A stretch of 64,000 bases of DNA, from assembly GCA_025330725.1 (NCBI GenBank), contig JAIWND010000033.1:1-64000 (forward strand), given 5' to 3'. The stretch is from Chlamydoabsidia padenii. Lineage: Eukaryota > Mucoromycota > Mucoromycetes > Mucorales > Cunninghamellaceae. A model generated the notes under the pieces. The model was not told the DNA's origin. It did no database searches and saw nothing but the letters and a program-made list of their open reading frames with translations. Positions 47,194 to 58,750 of the stretch are shown here, in pieces. The translations under genes were made by a program, and so were the position numbers. The stretch's first letter is position 1, and each line of letters opens with the position of its first letter.

Positions 47194-47929
47194 TTGATTA
47201 GTCTTCTGTTCTGTTTACGTTATCACCACTTACATCCACCAGTTAGACCTTGAAGAGGCACACCATCTTCAGACCAAATCAAGCCTTCAGATTCCATATC
47301 CCATTGAAAGACAACAGGGAGCGATTCCAATGCATCAGGAATGGTGACCAAGATCTTGAACCAGTGAGTTGACCAACTAGGACCAAAATTATGTTGGTGT
47401 TGTTCAAAAGGAGTAAATGTTTGCCCGATCGCTTCCTAGATAATAAAAGAGGGAATGATGAGTATTGAGTCGCCGTCCTAATTGATAACCCTCTTTAGGG
47501 ATCATCATGCAAATGAGTCGTTTCGTTGCAGGAGGCTAATCTGTTCCCACAAAAGCACTCCCCCCCCAAAAAAAAAAAAAAAAAAAACAAAAACCTTTTT
47601 AATATTACCTTAAATGTGATTCTCTATTGCCAGGGATATATGTATTAAAAAAAAAAGAAAGAGAGAAGAGAGGTCATTGAAGGTTATTTCATGAGCATTC
47701 TTTTAACCATTTGTATTCATGTTATATTTTGACTTACCCTCATATCAGGCACACTGTAGTAGCTTAGTTGTACATGAGGAGCACCAGAGTGTCTAGTTTT
47801 CCATAAACCTTTATGAATTCCCATAGAATAAAATTGGCCATTACCAGCCAAAAAGTTGTTGATTCGCGACTGATTGATGTTGCGAGGTATCTTTGGGGTG
47901 TTATCAACAGGAGGTTTAAAGGTAGTCAT
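42580..47929 (-). CDS. AMS1: Vacuolar alpha-mannosidase (GH38)
   Basis: Trims mannose from free N-glycans in the vacuole/cytosol (Ams1/MAN2C1 class). Twenty-six exons, first 47929-47738 and last 42721-42580, sum to 3198 nt, 1065 residues. Seen: [20 protein letters not shown] (metal site), [20 protein letters not shown] (nucleophile Asp), [34 protein letters not shown], and [18 protein letters not shown]. The C-terminal beta domain ends [12 protein letters not shown]. There is no signal peptide, as in Ams1, which enters the vacuole by the Cvt route. Two exons are tiny (46293-46278, 16 nt; 44066-44042, 25 nt). One intron contains a 36-base A run. No breaks. Confidence 0.95.
47155..47190 (+). 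repeat. 36-base A homopolymer in an AMS1 intron
   Basis: Uninterrupted A run (T on the sense strand) between the donor at 47233 and acceptor at 47140. Confidence 0.9.
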
Positions 47930-48498
47930 TTGTATCCAATGTCTTCTGATGAATGAGGTGTAAGATTATAAGAATGTATAGTGTGAGAAAAAAAAAAAAA
48001 AAAAGAATGAAGAGAGAGGAAACCTTTTTTTTTTTCTCTCGACATTTATAAATATTTCAAATTCCGCTTTCCGCGTCTACATAATTATTTGTGGCTCTAT
48101 CATTTTGAATTCTTTTCTCTCTTCACTTTACATCCGTCACCATATCAAACAAAGGGTAAAAAGATACCACTGAATTAAACATTAATTGTTTTTCTGGGAT
48201 CAGTATAATGCTCGGCTCTGCTAACAACAACAGGTAAACGAACAAAAAAAAAAAAAGGAAAGGGGCGGCGTACACCATATCATATAACGTAGATCTTAAC
48301 ACCAGCTAGGTTTGATGCGATGTGAAGGTCACCATAACCACCACGATTATCATTTGCTTTAGATCGACGGGGGTAAATGTTACTTTTGTAGTCTAGCTGA
48401 TGAACTGCTTGTAAATCACCTTGGACTGTCATACACCTCAGCTTACCACACACACTCCCTTACATATCATATAAATATCTTATGTTACCTCAATAAAC

Positions 48499-48531
<33 letters not shown>

Positions 48532-48859
48532 TCAGTTTATTCTTCTTGATTGACATTCCACTTTTATGCGATTACAAGGAATCACTCCTTCATGACTTTT
48601 TTAAAGCTGAAGGGAAACTGATGGATGTCTTTGGAATTCTATAAAGGGCTTTTTTTGGAAGCCATATTAAATAAAGGATATGATGATACGATGCGATAAA
48701 AACGATGGTTGCCAATACCAAGCCTCGCTTGTGTATAGTTATGAACTTGCAAGACAAATGCAAATAAGCAATTTCATTGGTCGATTCTTTCGGTTAAATA
48801 ATTTGCCGATTTTTAGTAAATGGTTTATATATAACATGCCTAATTTCGCTCTCATCAGA
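47930..48859. other. Spacer upstream of AMS1
   Basis: AMS1 promoter with a near-motif reading CGGAATTTGAA on the minus strand (48056-48066, about 130 bases upstream of the start). An A run of about 26 bases lies near 48500. No gene seen before the tRNA. Confidence 0.5.
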
Positions 48860-48932
48860 GCTTTCTTGGCTCAGTCGGCAGAGCGTCAGTCTCATAATCT
48901 GAAGGTCACGAGTTCGAATCTCGTAGAGAGCA
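48860..48932 (+). tRNA. Elongator tRNA-Met (CAU)
   Basis: Folds as a full cloverleaf: acceptor GCTTTCT/AGAGAGC, D stem GCTC/GAGC, anticodon loop CTCATAA with CAT, variable loop AGGTC, T arm ACGAG TTCGAAT CTCGT, discriminator A. The anticodon arm GTCAGTCTCATAATCTGA matches fungal elongator tRNA-Met. No intron. T-rich sequence (TTTT, then TTTTT) just downstream would stop RNA polymerase III. Confidence 0.95.
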
Positions 48933-49865
48933 TTATATTTTCCCTTTTTCAAGTCGGAGTTGGAAATATTTTAGCATATGTTACGGCTAAACTTCAGTTT
49001 GTAAAAGTGTGTTTTGAATGTATGAAGTAGTGAGCACCAAATTTTTTTTGGAAAGATTCAACCTTTAGGACGTACTTGAATGCACTTGGTAATCTAAGAG
49101 GGAGAGAAAAAGATCGACAGAGGTAAGTCGGGATTTGAAAATAAAATAAAAAGAGGCTCTTGTTCCAAAGTAAGAGCAGTAAAGACAATAGTTACACTGA
49201 TTTAGTAGCTTGTAATAAAGATCTTTTTGATTTGTACTGAAGGTTTTTATTAAAAGAAAAACTGAAGAAAAAAAGAAATAAATTCTAAATGAAAGGGTGC
49301 TATGTATACTATTCAAATTCAGGGGTAAGTTATACTAAAAGATAGATTTTGACTTGGTGTCAAGAGATAGATTTGACATTAGTGTCATGGACTAGATATT
49401 GATTAGGGGGTAATTATAAGACAGGTCTTGGTACTAAGTAAATGGGTAGATAATGGTTCGAGTCAAAGTAGTGTCGGAGTTGGTTAGTCCCCAACTTAGA
49501 TTTGTGTGTTGCTAGATTCAATTTCCTCAGCAACCTTCTACAAAAAAAAAAAAATTCCTCAACAACCCTGATTTCTAACAGTTGTAATATGCACATTTAA
49601 GCGTACGATGATATATAATGGCACACCAGCAATGTTTTCCTTTTTTAGGCTGATTTAATTCAGGGGTAAACTAAACAGACGACCATTGGTATATCACAAA
49701 GTAAGCAAGAATACAATTAATCGTTCACCAGTACCACCATCCATTTTACAACAACATAAGAGAGACAATAAAATGTAGTTTATTGAGTAAAACGAGTAAT
49801 ATAAGCGTTTCAATAAAACAAACTAAACCATACTAAACTAAATCAAGGGGGAATGTCACCACGTT
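48933..49865. other. Spacer between tRNA-Met and HEM1
   Basis: AT-rich, no gene. An exact motif CGGGATTTGAA at 49129-49139 lies about 200 bases downstream of the tRNA and far from any start codon. Short imperfect repeats of AGATAGATTTTGACTTGGTGTCA / AGATAGATTTGACATTAGTGTCA occur near 49340-49390. Confidence 0.5.
49129..49139 (+). promoter_or_regulatory. CGGSATTTNAA motif in the tRNA-HEM1 spacer
   Basis: CGGGATTTGAA with no adjacent gene start; an orphan copy. Confidence 0.3.
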
Positions 49866-51681
49866 TTAGACAACAGAAGCACCCGAGCGAATGACCTTTT
49901 CTTCCACGACTTTTTGATCCAAACCGAGTTGCTTGTCAGTCCACATGGGAGTAGGAGGCACAGCGTTCTGTGCACCAACACCAGCACAACCACCATCCGC
50001 CGCCCAATCATTCACACGCTTAAAGTCATAGCGATCCCAAATGCATTCCAAAGAGTCGACAAGATGGTCGATCATTTTAGCGTTGTGACCAGGAGTAGGG
50101 GTGATACGGAGGCGTTCTTCACCACGGGGTACAGTAGGGTAGTTGATACTTTGCACATAAATGCCATGTTCCGACAATAATTCGTCCGAGGCCAATTTCG
50201 CAGCCGCCGCATCACCGAGCAAGACAGGCACAATATGAGAAGGATTGGGCACGACAGGAATACCCAAGTTACCAAGACGAGCCTTGACATCACGTGTGTT
50301 GAGTTGTTGCATTTCACGTTCACCAGTTGATTCCTTCAAGTATTTTACAGATTCCAATGCACCAGACACCACGGCGGGGGGAAGTGAGGTGGTAAAGATA
50401 AAACCAGGCGCATACGATCGGACCATATCCACAAACAAAGCCGAGCCAGCAATGTAGCCACCCACGACACCGTATGCCTTGCCAAGAGTACCTGTGATAA
50501 TATCGATTTCTTCCATGATGCTTCCATTACCCATGACAGGTTGAGCAGCGTTAAGATCATAATCCAAATGTTCGGCGACACCAGCACCACGAGGACCATA
50601 CATACCCACGGCATGGACTTCATCCAAAAAGGTGATTGCACCATACTTTTTAGCCAAGTCGACGATTTCACGAATGGGACCAATAGAGCCACACATGGAG
50701 TAGACGGATTCAAAGGCAATGATCTTGGGCAAGCTAGGGTCCACCGATTGGAGCAATTCTTCAAGATGAGCCATGTCGTTGTGACGGAAAATTTTCTTTT
50801 GAGCACCGGAATGACGCACACCTTGGATCATGGAAGCATGGTTTAGCGCGTCAGAGAAGATGACACATCCAGGCATTTTTCCGGCCACAGTGGCAAGAGT
50901 GGCATCGTTGGCAACATAACAGGAGGAGAAGACCAAAGCACCTTCTTGATGATGTAAATCAGCCAGTTCAGATTCAAGACGAAGATGAAGATCGGCATTA
51001 CCAGCAATGTTTCGGGTACCACCAGCACCAGCACCATAACGATCTAAAGTACGCCTATACAAAAAAAAAAAATTGGTGAGTAAACAAATAGGATTAACCC
51101 AAAGCAATGTTTGCTTACTTCATAGTTTCCGTCAAGACAGGATTGCGACCCATTCCCAAGTAGTCGTTGGCACACCAGACTGTCACTTCATCTTCCACGC
51201 GGGCAGTATGAGCACGAGGAAACTTTTGAGCCAATCGGTTAATATTGTTAAAGTAGCGGTAGCTTTTATCTTGATGTTTCTTTTCCAATTCATGTTGATA
51301 AAAGGCTTCATAGTCAAAGTGCTTGGTCTTGGTTTGATGAGTCACTGGAGTAGCAGCAGAAGGAGCGGCTTTTACTAGATATAACGGTAAAGAGAGATAA
51401 GGGATTAGTATACAACGTTACAATCCCCAACCAAATTATTAAATGTACTTACCTTCAGCCTTGACCACTTTTGATGGGGATTGGGCAGCAGCAGATGAAG
51501 TAGAGAGAGGACGAGCATGTTGTTTACCCATGGCTTGGCTCATCACAGGACATTGTTGAGCCTTGCGCAACAGACCATTACCAGTGGATGCAACATTGGA
51601 GGACAACCGTTTCAAAGTTGAGGTAGAGGTGACGTGAATAAATGGGCACGACTTTTTGGCTTGCATCAAAGCGACTTCCAT
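49866..51681 (-). CDS. HEM1: 5-aminolevulinate synthase, mitochondrial
   Basis: First step of heme synthesis: glycine plus succinyl-CoA to 5-aminolevulinate, PLP-dependent. Three exons (51681-51453, 51374-51119, 51054-49866) sum to 1674 nt, 557 residues. The Ser/Ala-rich presequence carries two Cys-Pro motifs ([16 protein letters not shown]) like heme-regulatory motifs. Catalytic core: [67 protein letters not shown], and the PLP lysine in [19 protein letters not shown]. End block [13 protein letters not shown]. Codon bias suggests good expression. An upstream motif lies about 142 bases from the start. Confidence 0.97.
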
Positions 51682-51822
51682 TGTTATAGTTTATGGTTTA
51701 AAGAGTAAGAATGGTGTTGGTATATATAAAATAAAAGTGGAAGAGCGGGGAGTATAAAGAAAAAGAGAAGAGAAAAGAAAAATACCATAAACTGCAAGGG
51801 AAGGAGAAAAATGTTTTCTAGA

Positions 51823-51833
51823 TTCAAATGCCG
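51823..51833 (-). promoter_or_regulatory. CGGSATTTNAA motif upstream of HEM1
   Basis: CGGCATTTGAA on the minus strand, same orientation as HEM1, 142 bases upstream of its ATG. Confidence 0.5.
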
Positions 51834-51844
51834 CTCGTGCAAGA

Positions 51845-52777
51845 GAAGTTAAAGTCCCGTCTGCCAATGAAAAAAGAGAAATTTATTAACGGAGTTACAT
51901 GTCATCTTTTCATGTGTGATTCACAGATGGGGAGCAGATCAGGGGAAGGGCGTCATGGTAGTCTTTTGACAATGATCTAAATGAACTGAACGCACAAAAC
52001 AATAGAATTAATTGATCTTGACGACCATTGAAAGGTCAGAATATAGACGTTTATATGAGAGTATTTACCCGGTCGACTTAATATCAGAACTGTTTCGAGA
52101 CATTAGTCACGTCGTCAGGCTAATGGGTCGTCCCGAAGGAAAAACCCCGTTCCAACCAATCGTTAAAGAGCCCTGTCGGAATAAAGGCTTGAGCCCTCAT
52201 TGAATATGTTTATCATTTGATTACTCATATGGAAAGTGATGGATTCGGCAAGAAGGGAAATTCAATTGTTTGATTCACATGTTCTTGATTTCTTCCTGGG
52301 ACATTGCTTCAATCCAGTATCAAGGTCCGGTAACACCGTAGCAACCAAAAAAAAGTCATTTTATTGAAATCATCATACGACAGTATGGGCTGTGTCGGCG
52401 TTTGAGATCCATCGCCAGCCGGATTCATGCATACTTTTATTTTCCCTCAACACATGGTTGAAGAAACCTAACACTTATTTTCCGGAGATACTCCCACATA
52501 CAATTGAGACATTATATAAAGAATCGTCTTCACACAAAAAAAAAAAGCTAATGCCCCTTTTTTCTTGTGGTTACACATGCATACACCTTTTATCGTTTAC
52601 CGACGACTCACCGACTGCTTGGTAAAAGTGGATCTGAACGCTATTTCAAGTTCTTTTTTCTTTTCTTAAAGAAGTAAATGATGTGTTCGATTGAAAGAAA
52701 GAGCTTTTGCAATTGCACTTGCTTATGTATGCTTACTTGCCAAAGAAGAATGAACCCCAATGAATGAGCAGTGGCGG
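51845..52777. other. Spacer with no supported gene
   Basis: Short frames such as 52012-52203 have no recognisable content. Includes a second weaker HEM1-side site (CGGGACTTTAA type near 51850). Confidence 0.5.
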
Positions 52778-52788
52778 CGGGATTTCAA
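52778..52788 (+). promoter_or_regulatory. CGGSATTTNAA motif before a TATA box
   Basis: CGGGATTTCAA, followed by TATAAA at 52858-52863. It marks a probable promoter for the degenerate plus-strand locus downstream. Confidence 0.45.
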
Positions 52789-52904
52789 ATGTTCTTTTTA
52801 TTTGAGAGCGCCCTCAGTTTATTTCGAAAGGCTCTTCCGCTTTATTTTATCACTTTTTATAAAGGCGACTCACACCCTGAATCCAAAAGAAATACTAGAA
52901 AGAA

Positions 52905-53469
52905 TGCGTGTAAGGAAACAACAAATTACATCTTGCCTTAGCGTTGAATGAACTAAGCTAATCATACTTTTTTGTTTTGTGTGATAGAAGATGGGGCTGA
53001 TTGACCTCGTCAAGGCTTTTGACGGTTATAGGCATCACTTGAATTCTGGAAACTATCACGCTATGGGTATTGTTTGAAGGTAACTCGAAAGAAACTGTGC
53101 CAAAAAGATACAGCTTCCACGACGATTAACAACCATCGACAAAGTTGGGACCAAAGTGGGTAAAATAGGTCGACACATTAATCGTTATCTCTCTTTTATT
53201 TATTAGGTGGTGCATTGCGAACAAGTTTGATACTCACTGACATACAACCGATAATTGGTGGATAAAGAATGAATGATCCAATGTACCTTGATCGAGGGAC
53301 TGTCCTGATCTCTCTTTTGGTGACTACATTTATATGAAGAACCCATATACTAAGATCATCAACGTGGATGTTTTGGAACTGTCGGTACATCGCGACAAGT
53401 ATGGTGACTGAAAGAAACTAACCCAAAGCTATTGGCAAGTTGTTTACACTTACTATCACTTCTCTCTCT

Positions 53470-53511
<42 letters not shown>

Positions 53512-53760
53512 GTTGCATAATAGGATATCCGCCAGACTATGCCAACACTGTGGTGGATCGTAAGTAGAGGGGATCAATTGAAAAGTAGTGGTGCATGAAT
53601 TAATTTTATTATAGATCCGATATCAATGCGACAAATCGAAAATATTGCGGTCAAGACGTGGATACCATCATGTACAGATGTTATGTGGTTTGTGATCGAG
53701 AAGACCACGTTTACTATGATCTAAAGGGAACCTTTTATGGATGTACTGTAGTATTAGTTG
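52905..53760 (+). pseudogene. Degenerate gene-like locus, unknown product
   Basis: After a motif and TATA box, splice-like sites (donor GTAAGG at 52909, acceptors TGATAG and ATTATAG) link short frames broken by stops. These are MGLIDLVKAFDGYRHH; a Trp/Cys block WCIANKFDTH*HTTDNWW; and a last block SDINATNRKYCGQDVDTIMY followed by CYVVCDREDHVYYDLKG. The aromatic and Cys content resembles a small secreted protein, but no signal peptide can be read and no family is recognised. In-frame TGA codons near 53240 and 53270 argue for decay. A T run of 37 bases (53474-53510) sits in one intron-like part. Confidence 0.3.
53474..53510 (+). repeat. 37-base T homopolymer
   Basis: Preceded by a TC dinucleotide run; lies in the degenerate locus. 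Confidence 0.9.
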
Positions 53761-54000
53761 TAGAAATAGTATTGTAAATATTAGTTTAATAAACATACAT
53801 ACTTTGGTGAATAAAATAGTGTTTTATTAATTAATTAATTAATGGTTGTTTCCACATATATATTGATTGGTGATGGGGGAGGGACAATACATTGTGTAAA
53901 ATCTTTATTAAGAGTAAATATAGATATTAAAAAAGTAGTAATAGAGATATATAATAAAAAAAGTATGATTAGGTATGCATGTAATTAGAGTAAGCCTAAG

Positions 54001-55703
54001 CTAATGTCGTCCTGATGCACCACCAGTACCACTGACATAAGAGATTTGACTCGAGTTACCAATCGATTCCATTGAAGATTTATTGACCAGGCTGTAATTG
54101 GATGAACTCTCTTGACAATCGATTTCAGCTATTTGTTCCAGTCGCATGGCTTGATGATAGCCTGATGTTGATACATGTTGTTCATGGTGGTGTGATTTGA
54201 TCCTGTTACTGTTTTCCATGTTGGTACTTTTCATTGATTGTCGAGTGAGAGCATCCAACCAAGTTTCCATTTCGATTCTTGTATTGGCACAGAGGACATA
54301 ATTTCGTTTGGGTATGATAATTTTAAAGCATTGTTGTTTGTTTTTGCTGATAGGTTCGATTTCCAAAAGATGGTTGATATGATCCAATGGGATGATTCGA
54401 TGTGGTGAATATTCCTAAATCACAACAGAGTGAGTATGTACACACGTGATTTATTAATCCCCCTCCCCCTCTTTTCATTTAAACCATCCTACCTTGTCAT
54501 CTTCATAATAAGCCAGGGTGTCCGTCCTTAATACAAACCATCGTTTTTGCCATCCCTATTTGAATTTTTTTTAAAAAAAAGGGGGGGGAGGATCAATTGT
54601 CTTGATATCATTTACCAGTCAATTCCAAATAAGGAAGCCCTACCTTGTTTCTTCCTAGTTTTAGCAAATACCCTTCCATCAAGACCTTGTTCCGAGATTC
54701 TTCTTTTTTCACCGCGATGACACTGTCGGAGGCGCTGTTATATCCATCACCTTTGGAGCTTGGGATGCCATCAGCAAAATGGACCTGAGCCTGATCGTTT
54801 ATGGGTGAGACTTGTCCGATTGTGTCATTGCCGAGTGGTGGAGGTCGTATTTTGAGTGGAGAGTGTACATCATTTTCTGGAGATGGTGGCATGTAACAAG
54901 ACTTGATCGCATGTGGTGATGATACAATTGTCGTCCGCCGAGTATCCACTGATGCACCAGAAGACCGCCTTCGAGGTTGTGTCAAAATAGAACAAGGTTT
55001 GTAAGCCCCTTCTTTGGTCGCCACGGTTTCGATAGTTGAGAGTTCTTCTTTGGCCCTGTCGATGGCATCAAACCATTCTTTCATCGTGTGTTGATCATCG
55101 GCTTGGACGTAATATATTCGTTTTGGTGTGATGATGGCAAAGACATAGTGATACTTGTTCTTGGACGTCATTTGGACAAGACTATGGATGTCTTGCAAGT
55201 CAATGATCCTGAGGAGCTTGTATTCCTGTAATACAAACACCAAAACGTTAATTATCATCTAGTCGATTTATCTTATTTGTTTACTTTTTTGTCTTTATAC
55301 ATCGCCAACTTTGTTGTTCGAAGTACAAACCATCGTTTTTTCCAAGTCTAAAGAGGGAGAGAGAGAGAGAAAGATAAAACCATTAGAGATAAATACATAT
55401 ACATATAATCATGTTTTTCTTCTTCTTTTACTGTTTTATACTTACACGCCGTTTTTCCCCTTTCTTGAGTAAATAACCAGAGTAGCAAGCTTTTTCAGTT
55501 TGAAGAAGTGCCAGGGCTTTTCCAGAGGGCACAAAACCAAGGTCTTCATCTTCACCATCAGACATTGTGTATTTATAATCGTCTTCGTCTTCTTCATCTT
55601 CACTCATTACAATAGAATGAGTAACATGACGGTTGACAGAAGAAGAGGAAGAAGGTGTAGGAAGTGCTACTGACGGAAGCGGTGGTGCCTGGAGAGTTAC
55701 CAT
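54001..55703 (-). CDS. Tandem PH-domain protein
   Basis: Two pleckstrin-homology domains, so probably a phosphoinositide-binding adaptor. Five exons (55703-55446, 55347-55285, 55225-54644, 54555-54493, 54414-54001) sum to 1380 nt, 459 residues. After a Ser/Pro-rich then acidic N-terminus (SEDEEDEDDYKY), PH1 starts CYSGYLLKKGEKRRTWKKRW, with FVLRTTKLAMYKDKEYKLLR and the conserved Trp in MKEWFDAIDRAKEEL. PH2 starts MEGYLLKLGRNKGWQKRWFV and ends with METWLDALTRQSM. Both domains are split at the same place by short 63-nt exons, indicating an internal duplication. PH1 has K-X-K/R-X-R-W basic residues typical of lipid-binding PH domains. Ligand unknown. Confidence 0.9.
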
Positions 55704-56923
55704 CGAATGGAAAAGAAAAAGTTTGTGTTGGTATATTGTCTGTTAAATGTTCTGTATATCTGTTTTTTTAATGTACTTTACCTTTAATATAGAGATAGGT
55801 TCAGTCTTTTTGGGAAGGGAAGTCATTAGAAGAATGAATGAAAGGAGAGAAAGAGAGAAAAAATCTTTTCCCCTTCTCTCCCCACTATTTTATTTCTTTG
55901 TGATACCTGCGGTGTTTGAATTACCAAATCGGAAATCCCTAATACGCAAAAGTAGACGGTGGGGATGGCAAGCTTTATTCCTAACAGCATAATATAACCT
56001 TAGCACTAATCTTACCTCCATCACCTGTCTGTTATGTACCCATTTTCTGACTAGATTCCAAGAAATTGAATGAGGTAGAGGTGACACAAGGTGAATTTGC
56101 ATACCTCACCTGATAGTGTGGACTATTAGAACTCAATCCTTGTGAACAAGACTTTGGTCAGAAAATCAAACCGGATGATCGTCACCAAGTACACTCAAAC
56201 ATGTGGTCATACAAGTATGCCAATGGACAGGAAAGCCCCCAACAACATTTGCTATGCCAGTTTTGATGAATACCAGTCGATCATTTTTAAGCCCCGTGAT
56301 CTCGTTCACGTTGGCCGTTTGTGTAAATTGAGCTGGGCACCCGGTCTTGAAGTATCCATTCACAATCAAGAGAGTATGGTTTCTGAAAATAGGTATCATG
56401 CGATGGTCCCAGACCTACCTTCTAGGTTTATTTTTAAACACCGCACCCAAAAAAGAAATTTGACAATGAGAATAGACGTTGCCTCTGCATGATTTCCATG
56501 AAATTCGAATCCCGATGACAATCATGCTTTTGGGGAGTGGCCATAGTAAAAAGACAAAGATAAAAAAAGGTGCACAGAGCATCCTGAGTGTTTATTGATA
56601 TTTGTAAATAGTAAAAAAACCCCAGCAACAACAGATAATAACAGATTATGGTACGTAATGTTTATAAAAGAGCAAAATTCTTTTTGTTCTTATTATTGTT
56701 GAAGCTGCTTTATGATGCTGATTAACAAGTAATGCTAAATGTGTATAGTGGTATTGGGGGTGATAATAAAGTGTAGTAAAAAAAAAAAAAGAGTGGGATG
56801 ATGGACATGAGTAGTAAAAACTAGAATGTAGTAATATAAAGAGGGTAGAGGAGATGATATATAAATAAAGTACATAAATCTAAAGCAGATAAAGTACAAA
56901 CATTAATGAGAGGAGATTATCTA
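55704..56923. other. Spacer between PH protein and mitochondrial carrier
   Basis: No supported gene. A frame at 56142-56492 (116 residues) has no splice support or recognisable motif. A near-motif (reverse CGGGATTCGAA) is at 56504-56514. Confidence 0.5.
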
Positions 56924-58307
56924 TCATTCTACTACGGAGTTTTTCAACATATCCAGCCGATGGACGATGACTTCATAAGTGAGGATGGTCAGTGCAGAGG
57001 AAGGGACAGTTCGTAACAGGTTTGTAGGCATTCCTTTATAAAATCCACGGTATCCTTCTTCTTCCAGTATGATCTTGAATGCATGAGCAATCCCCTTGTA
57101 CTTGAATGGTTGGACAGTTTGATTTTGTAATCGTGTACGAATTACCTTATATATATATATAAAATAGTTTAGTATTATGCTTTATATATAGTATTATGTC
57201 ATTCTTACTTCATGTGGATACGTTGCTGTGCTGGCTGCCATTTTGGATAGTGAAGATGCTAGTAAGATACCAGTATTACCAGTTGTCATATCATGTTGAC
57301 CTATTTTTTTTTTTTTTTTAATATAAAAAGGGAAGAGGGATTGAGTATTATGTCTATTATATACACCAACTAATGTCACCCATCCATCCTTTAGATATAT
57401 ATATTAAACTTACCAAACCATGATTTCAATTTTTCATACAGAGGGAATTGGACTGCAACATGACTAACACCAATCAAGGACGATCCCAAACCTTTATATA
57501 ATCCACGGATACCTTCCTGTTTCAAAATGGTCCGAAAGGCATGAATGGTATTGTTGTATCGATAAGGTGTTTTATCATTCTGCGTCTAAAGAAGGATGGG
57601 AAATAAGTATACTAATAATGATGATGGTGAGGTTTTTTTTGATTACTTGCCATGAATCGTGTCTTGATCACCCAAAATGGATTCGTTAATGATGTCGATG
57701 TAGCACCAGCAGTCATCGCCGAGAGGATATGCACGAGCCATTCATGCCCACTTCCCTCTAATAAAAAAAAAAATCCAATCCATTAGTATCTTTTCACTAG
57801 TCAACACTTTGTTTCTTACCATATTTTCTTCCCCAGTGAGCTTTACAATAATCATAGGCAGTGAAGTAAATGGCCCAGGTAGGAAGATATCCAAAGACAG
57901 TAGGACCTAAACCTCGATAGAGTCCACGAATACCTTCTTCAGTCCAGATCCTTGATAAAGTACCTACCCCCCCCAAAAAAGAGTAACATGTTATAAAAAT
58001 ATTCTCCCCTCCTATTCGTATTCAATACAAGTATTTACCTGCTGTTCCCCGATAGACAAGAGTTCCTGGTGTTGCTTTGCCTTGGTTTTGTAAACGTGTT
58101 TTGACAACATCCAAGGGAACCACCACCATGGAAGAGGCAACACCGGCGCCAGCACCAGCAATTGCGTGTTTAACATTTTCGTGTGTTTGACTGCAGTTGA
58201 CATGATCGTAAGTTATCTATCTTTGTTCAGTAAATATTATAGTCGGGCGTTTCTTTTTTTCGGGGTACTTACAGGAATACTTTTAGTCGAGTTGAGACGT
58301 AGTCCAT
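56924..58307 (-). CDS. Mitochondrial carrier, NAD/pyrimidine-nucleotide type
   Basis: Six-helix SLC25 inner-membrane carrier. Seven exons (58307-58273, 58190-58039, 57963-57820, 57757-57651, 57585-57414, 57300-57209, 57145-56924) sum to 924 nt, 307 residues. Three repeats show carrier signatures: PLDVVKTRLQNQGKATPG; SLTNPFWVIKTRFMTQNDKT; and ATYPHEVIRTRLQNQTVQ. Block GLYRGLGPTVFGYLPTWAIY and the YPHEVIRTR form resemble yeast Yia6/Yea6 (NAD+) and Rim2/SLC25A33-36 (pyrimidine nucleotide) carriers. The substrate cannot be fixed by eye. The first exon is only 35 nt (MDYVSTRLKVF). The fourth intron has a GC donor (GCAAGT, read at 57650 on the minus strand). The third-repeat intron acceptor is AAG. 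Confidence 0.9.
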
Positions 58308-58750
58308 CAAAAATGAGATATGCTTTGTTGTTATTTGGTGTCAAATGTAGAGTATTTTATAAGTCAAGTTATCCAAAAGGTGTTGTGAGTATGTTAAAAC
58401 TAAGTAGGCTAGTTAGGTACTTGGTAATCAAAAGAAGAATGAGATCAGGAAGTAAAAAAAATAAAATAAAAGATTTTTTTTTTCTGTGAACCTTTTTGTA
58501 CTTTTTCCCAGCATGTTTAAACCCCGTTCATTTTTATTGGTTGGTACTTATCATAGTGGCCAATCAAAATCAAAAAAAAAAGACAAAATAAAAGAATGGA
58601 TCCAACATTAATTTTTCTTTATTTCGGTTTGTAGTAAATCTAATGTAACGATAAAGGGATACAAGTTTTCATCAAATAGGTCAAGATAACGATGTTGTGA
58701 TATTGTATGAGAATTGGTATAGTAGCGTTAGTACATATCGGGATTTCAAT
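58308..58750. other. Carrier promoter and CCH1 3' flank
   Basis: Carries a near-motif reading CGGGGTTTAAA on the minus strand (58516-58526), followed by CCAAT-type ATTGG boxes. No gene seen. Confidence 0.5.
58739..58749 (+). promoter_or_regulatory. CGGSATTTNAA motif at the CCH1 3' end
   Basis: CGGGATTTCAA ending one base before the CCH1 stop codon; opposite strand to both flanking genes. Confidence 0.3.

Noticed and set aside
55890..56102. Open frames between PH protein and carrier, including 56142-56492
   Set aside because: No homology, no splice signals, low coding character.
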